A stretch of 12,237 bases of DNA, from assembly GCA_003526525.1 (NCBI GenBank), contig DPVV01000215.1, positions 5,451-17,687 on the forward strand, in the 5' to 3' direction. Every line of letters begins with the position of its first letter. The first letter of the stretch is position 1. This DNA is from Lachnoclostridium phytofermentans. GTDB taxonomy: Bacteria > Bacillota > Clostridia > Lachnospirales > Lachnospiraceae. The notes under the pieces are model-generated. The model was not told the origin of the DNA. It saw only the letters and a program-made list of their open reading frames with translations, and searched no databases. Below are positions 6,541 through 12,237 of the stretch, piece after piece. The translations under genes and the position numbers were made by a program.

Positions 6541-6665
6541 GATAAAGAGAACTGTCGAAACGGATACTCGGAAGTAGCTTCGATGCTACTTAGTGGGAAC
6601 TTTAACACCTACCGAGACTAAGATGCCCCCGCTTTCGCTTCGCAATAAGCGAGGGACATCTTCTG
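6541..6665 (+). mobile_element. Probable right-end remnant of an IS200/IS605-family (TnpB) element
   Basis: The 308 bp between the kinase and the ABC-F gene hold no credible gene. A 7-bp hairpin AAGTAGC/GCTACTT is followed by GGGAACTTTAACACCTACC and a long hairpin (6621-6634 with 6647-6661, one wobble and one bulge). The plus-strand frame over 6592-6633 reads VGTLTPTETKMPPL, like the conserved C-terminus of IS1341-type TnpB proteins. In such elements that region overlaps the guide (omega) RNA. No TnpB body lies upstream, so this would be a solo end or non-autonomous derivative. The assignment rests on motif memory and is tentative. I see nothing definite in 6666-6828. Confidence 0.4.
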
Positions 6666-6828
6666 TAAGATTATATTGTAAATTTCTAGATATACATTTT
6701 TCTCTATTTAGAACCTTTATATATCTACCAGTTATCGATGTGTAAAGAGGGGCTTCTGTCCTCATCAACTGTCCTATCACCATAATTACAATAACCTCTG
6801 AGTATTTTATCTGACTTGTTAATTTCTC

Positions 6829-8754
6829 TTAAACCAAGCCTGACCACTCAATCAGCAAATCATTTAGAATTTGCTCTTCCTTATTGATGGTTTCTTGAAG
6901 TTCACTTAGCTTTTGATAATCCGTAGCTATTTCAGGATCACTAAACTTAAGTTTTAGCTTATTTATTTTTTCTTCTAAATCGGAGATCTCATTTTCTATC
7001 TGAACTAATCTCCGTTCCCGCTTTGCTTTTTCCTTCCCGTTAAGATAAGATATCTGCTCGCTTGTCATTGTATTTTGTAAGCAAATTGTACTCTCTGATA
7101 ATTTATCCTTATTCTCATCTCTAAGAGCACCTGTGTTACCTAACAAGTTCTTTTCTTTTTTCTCAAGATATTCTTCATAACCACATGGATAATAATTGAC
7201 CTCCCCGTTCTCAAAAATGAGTAAATTATCTGCAACACTACGCACGAAATAACGATCATGCGACACAAAAAGAAGAGTTCCCTGATAACTTTTCAACATG
7301 GATTCTAACATTTCTTTTCCTATCATATCTAAATGATTGGTAGGTTCATCAAGAATCATCAGATTCGCTTGCCGTTTCATTAACTTTGCTAAGGATAGTC
7401 GAACCTTTTCGCCTCCGGATAGCTGACTTAATGGTTGAAATACATCATCACCAGTAAATAAGAAATTTCCTAATATGGTTCTTACTTCTGTTTGCGTTAG
7501 CTTTGGATAAGTGTCCCAAAACTCCTCAATCACATTTTTACTCTCATCCAAGTTAAGAAGCTCCTGATCAAAATAAACCCAGTCCACATCCCTGCCAAAC
7601 TTTAACGTTCCTCCAAGAGCATCTATCTGACCAACAACGGACTTAAATAAAGTTGACTTTCCTTTCCCGTTCTCACCAATGACTGCAAGTTTTTGCCCCT
7701 TCTTTAATTCTAGAGAAACACTTGCTAACACTTCTTCATAGCCTATCTTTAACTCTTTCACTGTTAGAACCTCTTTTCCAGATTCTATATTCGGCTGAAG
7801 CTTTGCATGCATAGCTTTTGTATCAAAGCGCAGTGGTTTTGGAATCTTAACCATATGCTCAATCTGCATTTGCTTAGAACGTGTCATAGCTACCTTAGTC
7901 GGCGTATTCTTCCACTTCTCTATAAAAATTGTTAGTCTCTCGATTTCTTTTTGCTGGGCTTCGTAATCTTTGCATTGTTTCTCATAATCGAGACGTTTAC
8001 GTTTCAAAAATTCAGTATAGTTACCAGGGTAACGTTTCATCTTTTTGTGCTCAATTTCATAAGTTACATCCACAATTCTGTCTAAGAACATACGATCATG
8101 AGAAACTATTACCACTGCATGATTATACTTTTTTAGGTAACCTTCTAACCACTCAATCATTGGCATATCTAAATGATTGGTTGGCTCATCTAGTAACATA
8201 ATGTCTGGCTTACTAAGTAGTAATTTAACAAATGCAATTCTGGTTTTTTGTCCACCTGAAAAAGTTAGTATTTGACGGTCTAAATCAGACAAATCAAATC
8301 CAAACTTCGTAAAAATCTGCTCTATCTCATATTGATAGGAATAGCCACCAAGTCTTTCAAATTTATCAGAGACCTTTGCATATTGTTCTAGAATTTTCTC
8401 GCTTGCTTCCACTTCCATAAGACTTGTTAATTCATTCATTTTATCTTTTAAAGTGAAAATTTCCTCATATACCTTTAGTAATTCTTCTCTTACGGTTATT
8501 GTTTCTTTTTCGAAACTAATCTGTTCCAAATATCCAATACTAGGTGCCCCATCTGCTTGTATGAAAAACTCTTCATCACTATCTAAATTATCTACCTCAA
8601 GTTTTCCGGCGATTGCTTTAAGTAATGTTGTCTTCCCACAACCATTTCTACCTACAATCGCTATCTTTTCTGTATTTTTAATTTCCATAGAAACACCGTC
8701 TAACAATCTGTTTCCTGGATACCCGATAATTGCATTCTTCATTTGATAAACCAT
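6829..8754 (-). CDS. ABC-F family ATPase, YdiF-like (ribosome-associated; possible antibiotic protection)
   Basis: These 641 residues contain two ABC ATPase domains and no membrane segments. Domain 1 has Walker A GRNGCGKT (35-42), signature FSGGQK (165-170), Walker B with E190 and H219. A charged linker of about 80 residues (about 243-325), the ABC-F interdomain (PtIM) region, follows. Domain 2 has Walker A GENGKGKS (360-367), signature LSGGEK (445-450), Walker B with E470 and H499. Residues about 570-636 form a C-terminal coiled coil. Length and layout match B. subtilis YdiF. ABC-F proteins act in the ribosomal E site; some give resistance to 50S antibiotics and others are housekeeping. AGGAG 9 nt before the ATG supports the start. 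The long leader with a small ORF and attenuator-like terminator upstream favours antibiotic-responsive control, but substrate specificity cannot be read from sequence. Confidence 0.93.
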   Translation of the reverse strand: MVYQMKNAIIGYPGNRLLDGVSMEIKNTEKIAIVGRNGCGKTTLLKAIAGKLEVDNLDSDEEFFIQADGAPSIGYLEQISFEKETITVREELLKVYEEIFTLKDKMNELTSLMEVEASEKILEQYAKVSDKFERLGGYSYQYEIEQIFTKFGFDLSDLDRQILTFSGGQKTRIAFVKLLLSKPDIMLLDEPTNHLDMPMIEWLEGYLKKYNHAVVIVSHDRMFLDRIVDVTYEIEHKKMKRYPGNYTEFLKRKRLDYEKQCKDYEAQQKEIERLTIFIEKWKNTPTKVAMTRSKQMQIEHMVKIPKPLRFDTKAMHAKLQPNIESGKEVLTVKELKIGYEEVLASVSLELKKGQKLAVIGENGKGKSTLFKSVVGQIDALGGTLKFGRDVDWVYFDQELLNLDESKNVIEEFWDTYPKLTQTEVRTILGNFLFTGDDVFQPLSQLSGGEKVRLSLAKLMKRQANLMILDEPTNHLDMIGKEMLESMLKSYQGTLLFVSHDRYFVRSVADNLLIFENGEVNYYPCGYEEYLEKKEKNLLGNTGALRDENKDKLSESTICLQNTMTSEQISYLNGKEKAKRERRLVQIENEISDLEEKINKLKLKFSDPEIATDYQKLSELQETINKEEQILNDLLIEWSGLV

Positions 8755-8780
8755 ATCTTTATTCTCCTATTTCTCAATAA

Positions 8781-8862
8781 ATCGAGTAGGAGGAAATTTC
8801 CCTAACTGAGAAATTTCCGACCTCTCACACCACCGTGCGTACCGTTCGGTACACGGCGGTTC
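8781..8862 (-). ncRNA. Catalytic domains V and VI of the group IIC intron
   Basis: Domain V pairs CACGGCGGT (8852-8860) with ACCACCGTG (8829-8837), with an upper TACC/GGTA stem, a GAAC loop and a 2-nt bulge. The lower strand contains CGC, as in the O. iheyensis triad. Domain VI pairs 8792-8800 with 8810-8818 around a 9-nt loop. The A at 8787, seven nt from the 3' end, is the likely branch point. Confidence 0.88.
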
Positions 8863-8869
8863 AATCAAC

Positions 8870-10153
8870 TTAACAAGTAGCACACCTTTCGGTGTAGTAA
8901 TCTATCATTGAAACTAGGCCAAAGTCTTTCAGCCTGTTGGGGCTGATTGCCCTTTGAATATCTGTCATGGAACATACACGAGCTATACATGCTCCATTAT
9001 AGGCTGTTCTATATGAAGCCCATCTTGGTATTCCCAGTTTCATTAAGTTCTTCGCTCTGTTCTGTGGAGTTTTCCAATGTTTCCAAATACACATACGCAA
9101 TCTATAACGCATGTTACTGTCCAGTTTCTTGCACAATCCTTTCATACTTCCGATTTTGAAATAATTAATCCAACCTCGGGTTAGCTGATTCAGTTTCTGA
9201 ATCTTGTATGCATTGTCTACTCCCCAGCTCCGACAAGTTAATTCTTTCATTCTTGCTTTGAACTTTTCCACTGACTTCGCATGTGGTTTTGCTTTGTACT
9301 GTTTTGCAAATGAATCATAGTAAAATCCGAATCCCAGATACTTTATGCCCTTTGGTTTATCCACTTTGCTCTTGCTGACATTGACTTTTAATCCAAGCTT
9401 TTCCTCAATGAATTTTGAGATGCTCTTCATTACTCTGTTAGCTGCCAGTTCACTTCCGACCATAATAATACAGTCGTCTGCATATCTGACAAAATCCAGT
9501 CCTCTTGCTTCCATTTCCTTATCCAGTTCATTCAACATGATGTTTGATAGGAGCGGTGAGATATTTCCACCTTGAGGTGTTCCTATTATAGAATCCTCAT
9601 ATTCATCATCTATCATGACTCCGCTAACTAAGAACTTTCGTACAATAGAGATAACATCTCCATCTTTGATTGTTCTTCCGACTATCGTCATTAACTTATC
9701 ATGGTTTACTGTGTCAAAGAACTTTTCGAGGTCAATGTCCACTATCCAGTTGTACCCATCATTCATCATTTCTAATGCTGTAAGTACTGCTTGCTGTGCA
9801 CATCGGTTTGGTCTGAATCCGTAGCTGCGGTCATGGAACTGTTCTTCGAAAATAGGAGTAAGTACCTGGCCTACAGCTTGTTGTACAAATCTATCTGTAA
9901 CTGTTGGTACTCCAAGTTTTCTGATTCCACCATCTGGCTTTGGTATCTCCACACGCCTTACTGGTTGCGGTTTATATTTACGTGTCCGCAACTGTTCCTT
10001 AATTATTTCGCCGTTCTTCGAAAGGTATTCGCCTAGTTCTGTGTATTTCATTCCATCCACGCCCTCTGCTCCTTTATTTCGTACGACTTGCAAATATGCC
10101 GTATTGAGGTTATCTTTACTTAATATCTGCTCCATTAGACTACTTGTGTCCAT
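8870..10153 (-). CDS. ltrA: Group II intron-encoded reverse transcriptase/maturase, class C, no endonuclease domain
   Basis: The 427-residue protein binds its own intron RNA, helps it splice and copies it into DNA during retrohoming. Reverse transcriptase motifs are in order: VEIPKPDGGIRKLGVPTVTD (68-87), DIDLEKFFDTVNH with catalytic Asp (139/141), GTPQGGNISPLLSN (191-204) and the active-site YADD (224-227). Domain X (maturase) covers about 310-375 (GWINYF, RLRMCIWKHWK). The protein ends soon after, without an HNH endonuclease domain, as expected for class C. A GTG 12 codons upstream (10189) is in frame. The ATG at 10153 has AAAGGA 8 nt before it and gives the usual MDTSSLMEQIL start, so I chose it. 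The stop lies 7 nt from domain V. All catalytic residues are intact, so the intron may be active. Confidence 0.95.
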   Translation of the reverse strand: MDTSSLMEQILSKDNLNTAYLQVVRNKGAEGVDGMKYTELGEYLSKNGEIIKEQLRTRKYKPQPVRRVEIPKPDGGIRKLGVPTVTDRFVQQAVGQVLTPIFEEQFHDRSYGFRPNRCAQQAVLTALEMMNDGYNWIVDIDLEKFFDTVNHDKLMTIVGRTIKDGDVISIVRKFLVSGVMIDDEYEDSIIGTPQGGNISPLLSNIMLNELDKEMEARGLDFVRYADDCIIMVGSELAANRVMKSISKFIEEKLGLKVNVSKSKVDKPKGIKYLGFGFYYDSFAKQYKAKPHAKSVEKFKARMKELTCRSWGVDNAYKIQKLNQLTRGWINYFKIGSMKGLCKKLDSNMRYRLRMCIWKHWKTPQNRAKNLMKLGIPRWASYRTAYNGACIARVCSMTDIQRAISPNRLKDFGLVSMIDYYTERCATC

Positions 10154-10630
10154 GCGTTGTTTCCTTTCTGTCCCGTTTACCTCTGCCACCTTTGACGTTA
10201 TCGACAGGTGTTGCTTTGGCTACAAGCCGGAACCTACTTCAACTGATTGATTGTTCACCCCTTCACTCCATTTCCATTACAGAAACTTCTTCGCTACTAT
10301 GGGTTCTGCTGACTTCTCACAGTTCGTTGTTACTCGGCTAATAAAGCCGCTGTGAGACCTCCCCGATTAAGGTGCGAGCTCTTTCCCCTCATCTATCCGT
10401 CACATTTACTCGTACTTCCAGCAACTTTTGGACTTCATCTCTTCTAGCAGACTTATCCGTATTTCCGAGCCTTATATGTGATTCCTGTCCGTCGGACCAA
10501 GGGTTTGCCTACAGCTTCCTTCAGATTCCACCTCACGGTGGACACCCTTGCTGTTCAGCTATGTGTTTCCTCGTTGCCTAGGCACACTCGGGACTTGCAC
10601 CCGCTAGAGCCCGCCCATGGCGGGCAAACT

Positions 10631-10660
10631 AAAAAAACCTTTTCCGTGTTTGGAAAAGGT
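10631..10660 (-). terminator. Terminator/attenuator hairpin in the ABC-F leader; group IIC target site
   Basis: ACCTTTTCC (10637-10645) pairs perfectly with GGAAAAGGT (10652-10660) around a 6-nt loop. On the minus strand seven Ts and an A follow, and the intron begins at the next base. It lies about 260 nt after a promoter with no gene of normal size between, so it reads as a leader attenuator for ABC-F. Confidence 0.85.
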
Positions 10661-10710
10661 CAAATAAACATATAAATACATGCAGAAATAAAGTATATGA
10701 TTTTAAGTTT

Positions 10711-10752
10711 TATTCACGACAAGGAGAAGCTCGCGAAGCGTGCTTTTTCTTG
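10711..10752 (-). repeat. Dispersed palindromic repeat, copy 2, inside the ABC-F leader
   Basis: CAAGGAGAAGC (10720-10730) and GCTTTTTCTTG (10742-10752) form an 11-bp stem with two wobble pairs. On the minus strand this copy matches 4739-4780 almost base for base, including the loop CACGCTTCGCGA and the flank TGAATA. Confidence 0.75.
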
Positions 10753-10822
10753 TTTATCATATACGAACTTGAAGTTATCAAAAAGCAATGTAATTTATCT
10801 GTCTACGATTTTCCACAACAAC

Positions 10823-10845
10823 TAACCATGTGTAAAGCATGGTTA
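10823..10845 (-). promoter_or_regulatory. Leader hairpin downstream of the five-codon ORF
   Basis: TAACCATG (10823-10830) and CATGGTTA (10838-10845) form a perfect 8-bp stem with a 7-nt loop. It lies 27 nt after the leader ORF stop. Outer ACAACT/AGTTGT segments could extend it. No T-tract follows. Confidence 0.6.
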
Positions 10846-10871
10846 TAAACAAAAATATTCAGTTGTATTAA

Positions 10872-10889
10872 TCACAGACAACGCTTCAT
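10872..10889 (-). CDS. Candidate leader peptide MKRCL (five codons)
   Basis: On the minus strand ATG-AAG-CGT-TGT-CTG-TGA is preceded by GAGG (10897-10900) 7 nt upstream, and begins about 26 nt after the predicted transcription start. UUGUCU of this ORF could pair with AGACAG downstream (about 10798-10803), so a ribosome stalled here could change the fold of the leader. Short upstream ORFs of this kind are known from ABC-F and erm attenuators. Translation and antibiotic stalling here are inferred. Confidence 0.5.
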   Translation of the reverse strand: MKRCL

Positions 10890-10921
10890 CGGAGTACCTC
10901 GCTTTACGTATATTTCTTTAT

Positions 10922-10950
10922 ATGGTAACATAATTTTACTGCAATGTCAA
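10922..10950 (-). promoter_or_regulatory. Promoter of the ABC-F leader
   Basis: On the minus strand a perfect TTGACA (10945-10950), a 17-bp spacer and TACCAT (10922-10927), with an extended -10 TG one base upstream, form the best sigma-A-like promoter in the window. No other gene starts between it and ABC-F apart from the leader ORF and the intron protein. Confidence 0.75.
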
Positions 10951-10979
10951 TTTTTGTATCCATTGAGAATTTCACTAAT

Positions 10980-11249
10980 TTACCAAATACTAGTTGCAGT
11001 TTGCCCCATAGCCAGGGTATAACCTTCCTTCAATTCCACGATCACAGAACCAACAATTATTTCTTCTCCCCTATCGTTACCAGCAAATGCACCATAAGCA
11101 ATATAATCGTTTTCTGTAATGTCTTGATAGGTATCAAGACCTGAAATAGTATTCCTAAAACAAATCTGATCATTCGCAACTAAGTTAGTCAAAATATGAG
11201 GTTTGGTTAAATCAAATTCTTTAAATGTGATATCTTCTACTTCTGCTTC
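10980..11249 (-). pseudogene. Unrecognised coding fragment, second frame of a broken gene
   Basis: Eighty-nine codons are open, from just after a TAG at 11250-11252 to the TAA at 10980, with no ATG and no ribosome binding site. The product has protein-like composition (AYGAFAGNDRGEEIIVGSVI, then LKEGYTLAMGQTATSIW). The frame overlaps the end of the preceding fragment by 12-13 bp in a different register. Joining them near 11250 gives a continuous-looking protein, so a frameshift in one former gene is likely. I do not recognise the family. Confidence 0.45.
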
Positions 11250-11785
11250 CTATAATGATTCGTTACTTTCGTTGGAGCTGTTAGATGATATATACTTCCA
11301 TGTTCTGGCCAGCCTTTTTTCTCAATATGCGCATTATACACTTCTTCCATGTCAAAATTGCCAATGCTTAACTGGCACGCACGATTACTTAACCCCTTCC
11401 TAAGTTCTAGGGCACGGTTAAAACTACTAGGTACGGTTGTCTTATGCTTGATAGGAACCCAAATTTCACCTCGCTTTTCTCCTTTTCTATGGTTACCGTA
11501 ATACATCTCAAATGCAGTCTTATTGATTAATTCATAACCGGAGTTTGGAAGCCATTCTGAATAAATCCTTGCCCATAAAGCGGATACCTCACAATCATTA
11601 GCAGAAAAAATTGCCCACTGTCCAGCTAGAATATGTAATCTCACATATTGATCCGATACATAGATACCATCCCTCATATATTGTATGTACTCAGAAAGAG
11701 GAATTCCGGTAATATAATTAAATATGCGCTGGAAGTGATAGGATGAATAAGAAGTCAAAGCAGCCAGACTATAAAGGCTGACTGC
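11237..11785 (-). pseudogene. Broken AraC-family regulator (HTH piece plus GyrI-like domain) fused to unknown sequence
   Basis: The frame is open from 11785 but has no ATG or ribosome binding site upstream; the first possible start is TTG at 11758. The first residues (YSLAALTSYSSYHFQRIF, NYITGIPLSEYI) are the latter part of one AraC-type helix-turn-helix. An intact member would have a second helix-turn-helix and about 100 more residues next. Here the frame jumps to a GyrI-like effector-binding domain (GQWAIFSANDCEV, LWARIYSEWLPNSGYEL, EIWVPIKHK; about residues 40-106 counted from TTG). An internal deletion therefore removed the middle. The last 65 residues match nothing I know and seem to continue in another frame downstream. 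The 5' end coincides with a ~51-bp repeat. I judge it non-functional. Confidence 0.7.
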
Positions 11786-11806
11786 TTAATTCATGATAAG
11801 GAAAAG
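11756..11806. repeat. ~51-bp direct repeat, copy A
   Basis: This sequence recurs at 12176-12227 in the same orientation with two substitutions and one indel. It contains a hairpin (GCAG-C-CAG with CTG-A-CTGC, wobble-paired on the minus strand) and half of the dispersed palindrome (AATTCATGATAAGGAAAAG, 11788-11806). Confidence 0.8.
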
Positions 11807-11880
11807 TTTGTGAAGATCTGAGCATGGGTAGGTAATATAATTAACTGGTTGGACAAAGAGTGCATGATTCAGAAAAATAA

Positions 11881-12084
11881 TTCGCACTTCATATAATACA
11901 ATACCTGGACCAATGGGTAGCTGAATATGTAGAACTTGAGCTATTTGCGATTATCCACCATACTGCTGTTAATGAACTGGATATATTCGAGAAATCAATG
12001 ACCAAGAGAGAGTTGTCCATAACCGAATCATTAACCTCTGTGCTATATGAATATGACCGACCACGATATTTTAGATATAGTTAA
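11881..12084 (+). pseudogene. Plus-strand coding remnant between the direct repeats
   Basis: Sixty-seven codons are open between stops at 11878 and 12082, with no ATG in the first 39 codons and no ribosome binding site. The product (for example YLDQWVAEYVELELFAIIHH) looks protein-like but matches no family I know. It may be the tail of a decayed gene or chance; the rest of 11807-12175 shows nothing else clear. Confidence 0.3.
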
Positions 12085-12126
12085 ACAGCTAAAAATTTCC
12101 ATCAAATCAGACTAAAATGTTTCTAT

Positions 12127-12155
12127 CCCGACTTTTGAAATAATCTTATGTCGGG
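12127..12155. repeat. Short inverted repeat
   Basis: CCCGAC (12127-12132) and GTCGGG (12150-12155) form a 6-bp GC-rich stem with a 17-nt A/T-rich loop. On the plus strand a loosely T-rich stretch follows, so it may be a weak terminator. Confidence 0.4.
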
Positions 12156-12175
12156 TATTATCTTCTATTATACAA

Positions 12176-12237
12176 CAAAGCAGCCAGACTATAAAAGACT
12201 GACTGCTTAATTCATGACAAGGAAAAGCACGCTTCGC
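12176..12237. repeat. ~51-bp direct repeat, copy B, running into a dispersed palindrome cut by the window edge
   Basis: Bases 12176-12227 match copy A at 11756-11806. Here the palindrome part is complete up to the window end: ATTCATGACAAGGAAAAGC followed by ACGCTTCGC (12210-12237), the arm and loop of the element at 4739 and 10711. Confidence 0.78.

Larger units (their letters stand above)
8781..10629 (-). mobile_element. Group IIC (bacterial class C) intron, apparently complete
   Basis: On the minus strand the element starts GTTTGCCCGCC (10629) and ends CTACTCGAT (8781), about 1849 nt. The 5' part closely follows the Oceanobacillus iheyensis group IIC intron as I know it: CCCG-CATGGG, then GTCCCGA, CAAGGGTGTCC and GAATCTGAAGGAAGC. 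Domain V is nearly the same as well. The intron lies directly after a rho-independent terminator hairpin (10631-10660) in the same orientation, the hallmark target of class C introns. Its 5' end is GTTTG, not the usual GTGYG. It separates the ABC-F gene from its promoter and leader, so splicing would restore a continuous leader. Confidence 0.92.

Noticed and set aside
6586..6783. Minus-strand frame of 65 codons next to the ABC-F gene
   Set aside because: Its 3' half crosses the long hairpin of the suspected IS200/IS605 end, its only upstream purine motif (GAGG) is 11 nt from the ATG, and the product resembles nothing known.
10154..10189. GTG start 12 codons upstream for the intron-encoded protein
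   Set aside because: The ATG at 10153 has AAAGGA at good spacing and gives the normal class C N-terminus.
10660..10980. Terminator at 10631-10660 as the end of the AraC-related region
   Set aside because: A strong promoter and leader ORF lie between them and the AraC region is decayed, so a leader attenuator is the better reading, though read-through termination is not excluded.
11822..11892. Plus-strand frame reading WVGNIINWLDKE, faintly like an AraC N-terminus
   Set aside because: The similarity is a few residues only, there is no helix-turn-helix after it, and the frame stops quickly.

Overview
The window looks like a chromosomal stretch from a low-GC Gram-positive anaerobe of the class Clostridia, probably Lachnospiraceae (a Lachnoclostridium-like organism). 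I infer this from the A/T-rich sequence, strong GGAGG-type ribosome binding sites, the protein families present (DUF2935, DUF3783, a YdiF-like ABC-F protein, PepSY/DUF4097 surface protein) and a group IIC intron of the Oceanobacillus/Clostridia type. The species cannot be fixed from the sequence alone. All recognisable genes except one kinase lie on the minus strand.

Layout, right to left along the minus strand. Positions 10980-12237 are a decayed accessory region. It holds a broken AraC-type regulator fused to unrecognised sequence, a second fragment of that sequence in another frame, a small plus-strand coding remnant, and two direct copies of a ~51 bp repeat. Positions 8755-10979 hold the control region of an ABC-F gene: a good sigma-A promoter, a five-codon leader ORF, several hairpins and an attenuator-like terminator. 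Its T-tract is interrupted by a complete 1.85-kb group IIC intron that carries its own reverse transcriptase/maturase. The ABC-F gene itself (6829-8754) follows directly.

The middle of the window (4627-6828) holds a plus-strand uridine-kinase-like P-loop protein, a probable remnant of the right end of an IS200/IS605 (TnpB) element, a 61-residue hydrophilic protein and a DUF3783 gene with a clear promoter and terminator. A Cys-rich tandem DUF2935 protein (3715-4626) has its own terminator.

The left end (1-3431) is an apparent operon: an OmpR-type response regulator, its sensor kinase, and a membrane-anchored PepSY/DUF4097 protein cut by the window edge. Twin 12-bp direct repeats sit just upstream of the promoter -35 box, which suggests autoregulation. 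DUF4097 proteins occur with cell-envelope stress systems (for example LiaG), so an envelope-sensing role is a reasonable guess.

The most interesting point is the ABC-F leader. Its architecture resembles antibiotic-responsive transcription attenuation of ABC-F resistance genes. A group IIC intron, a class that targets terminator hairpins, has landed in the attenuator itself, so intron transcription and ABC-F expression would both depend on read-through. A family of dispersed palindromes (4739-4780, 10711-10752, 12210-12237 and a half copy at 11788-11806) links otherwise unrelated intergenic regions.
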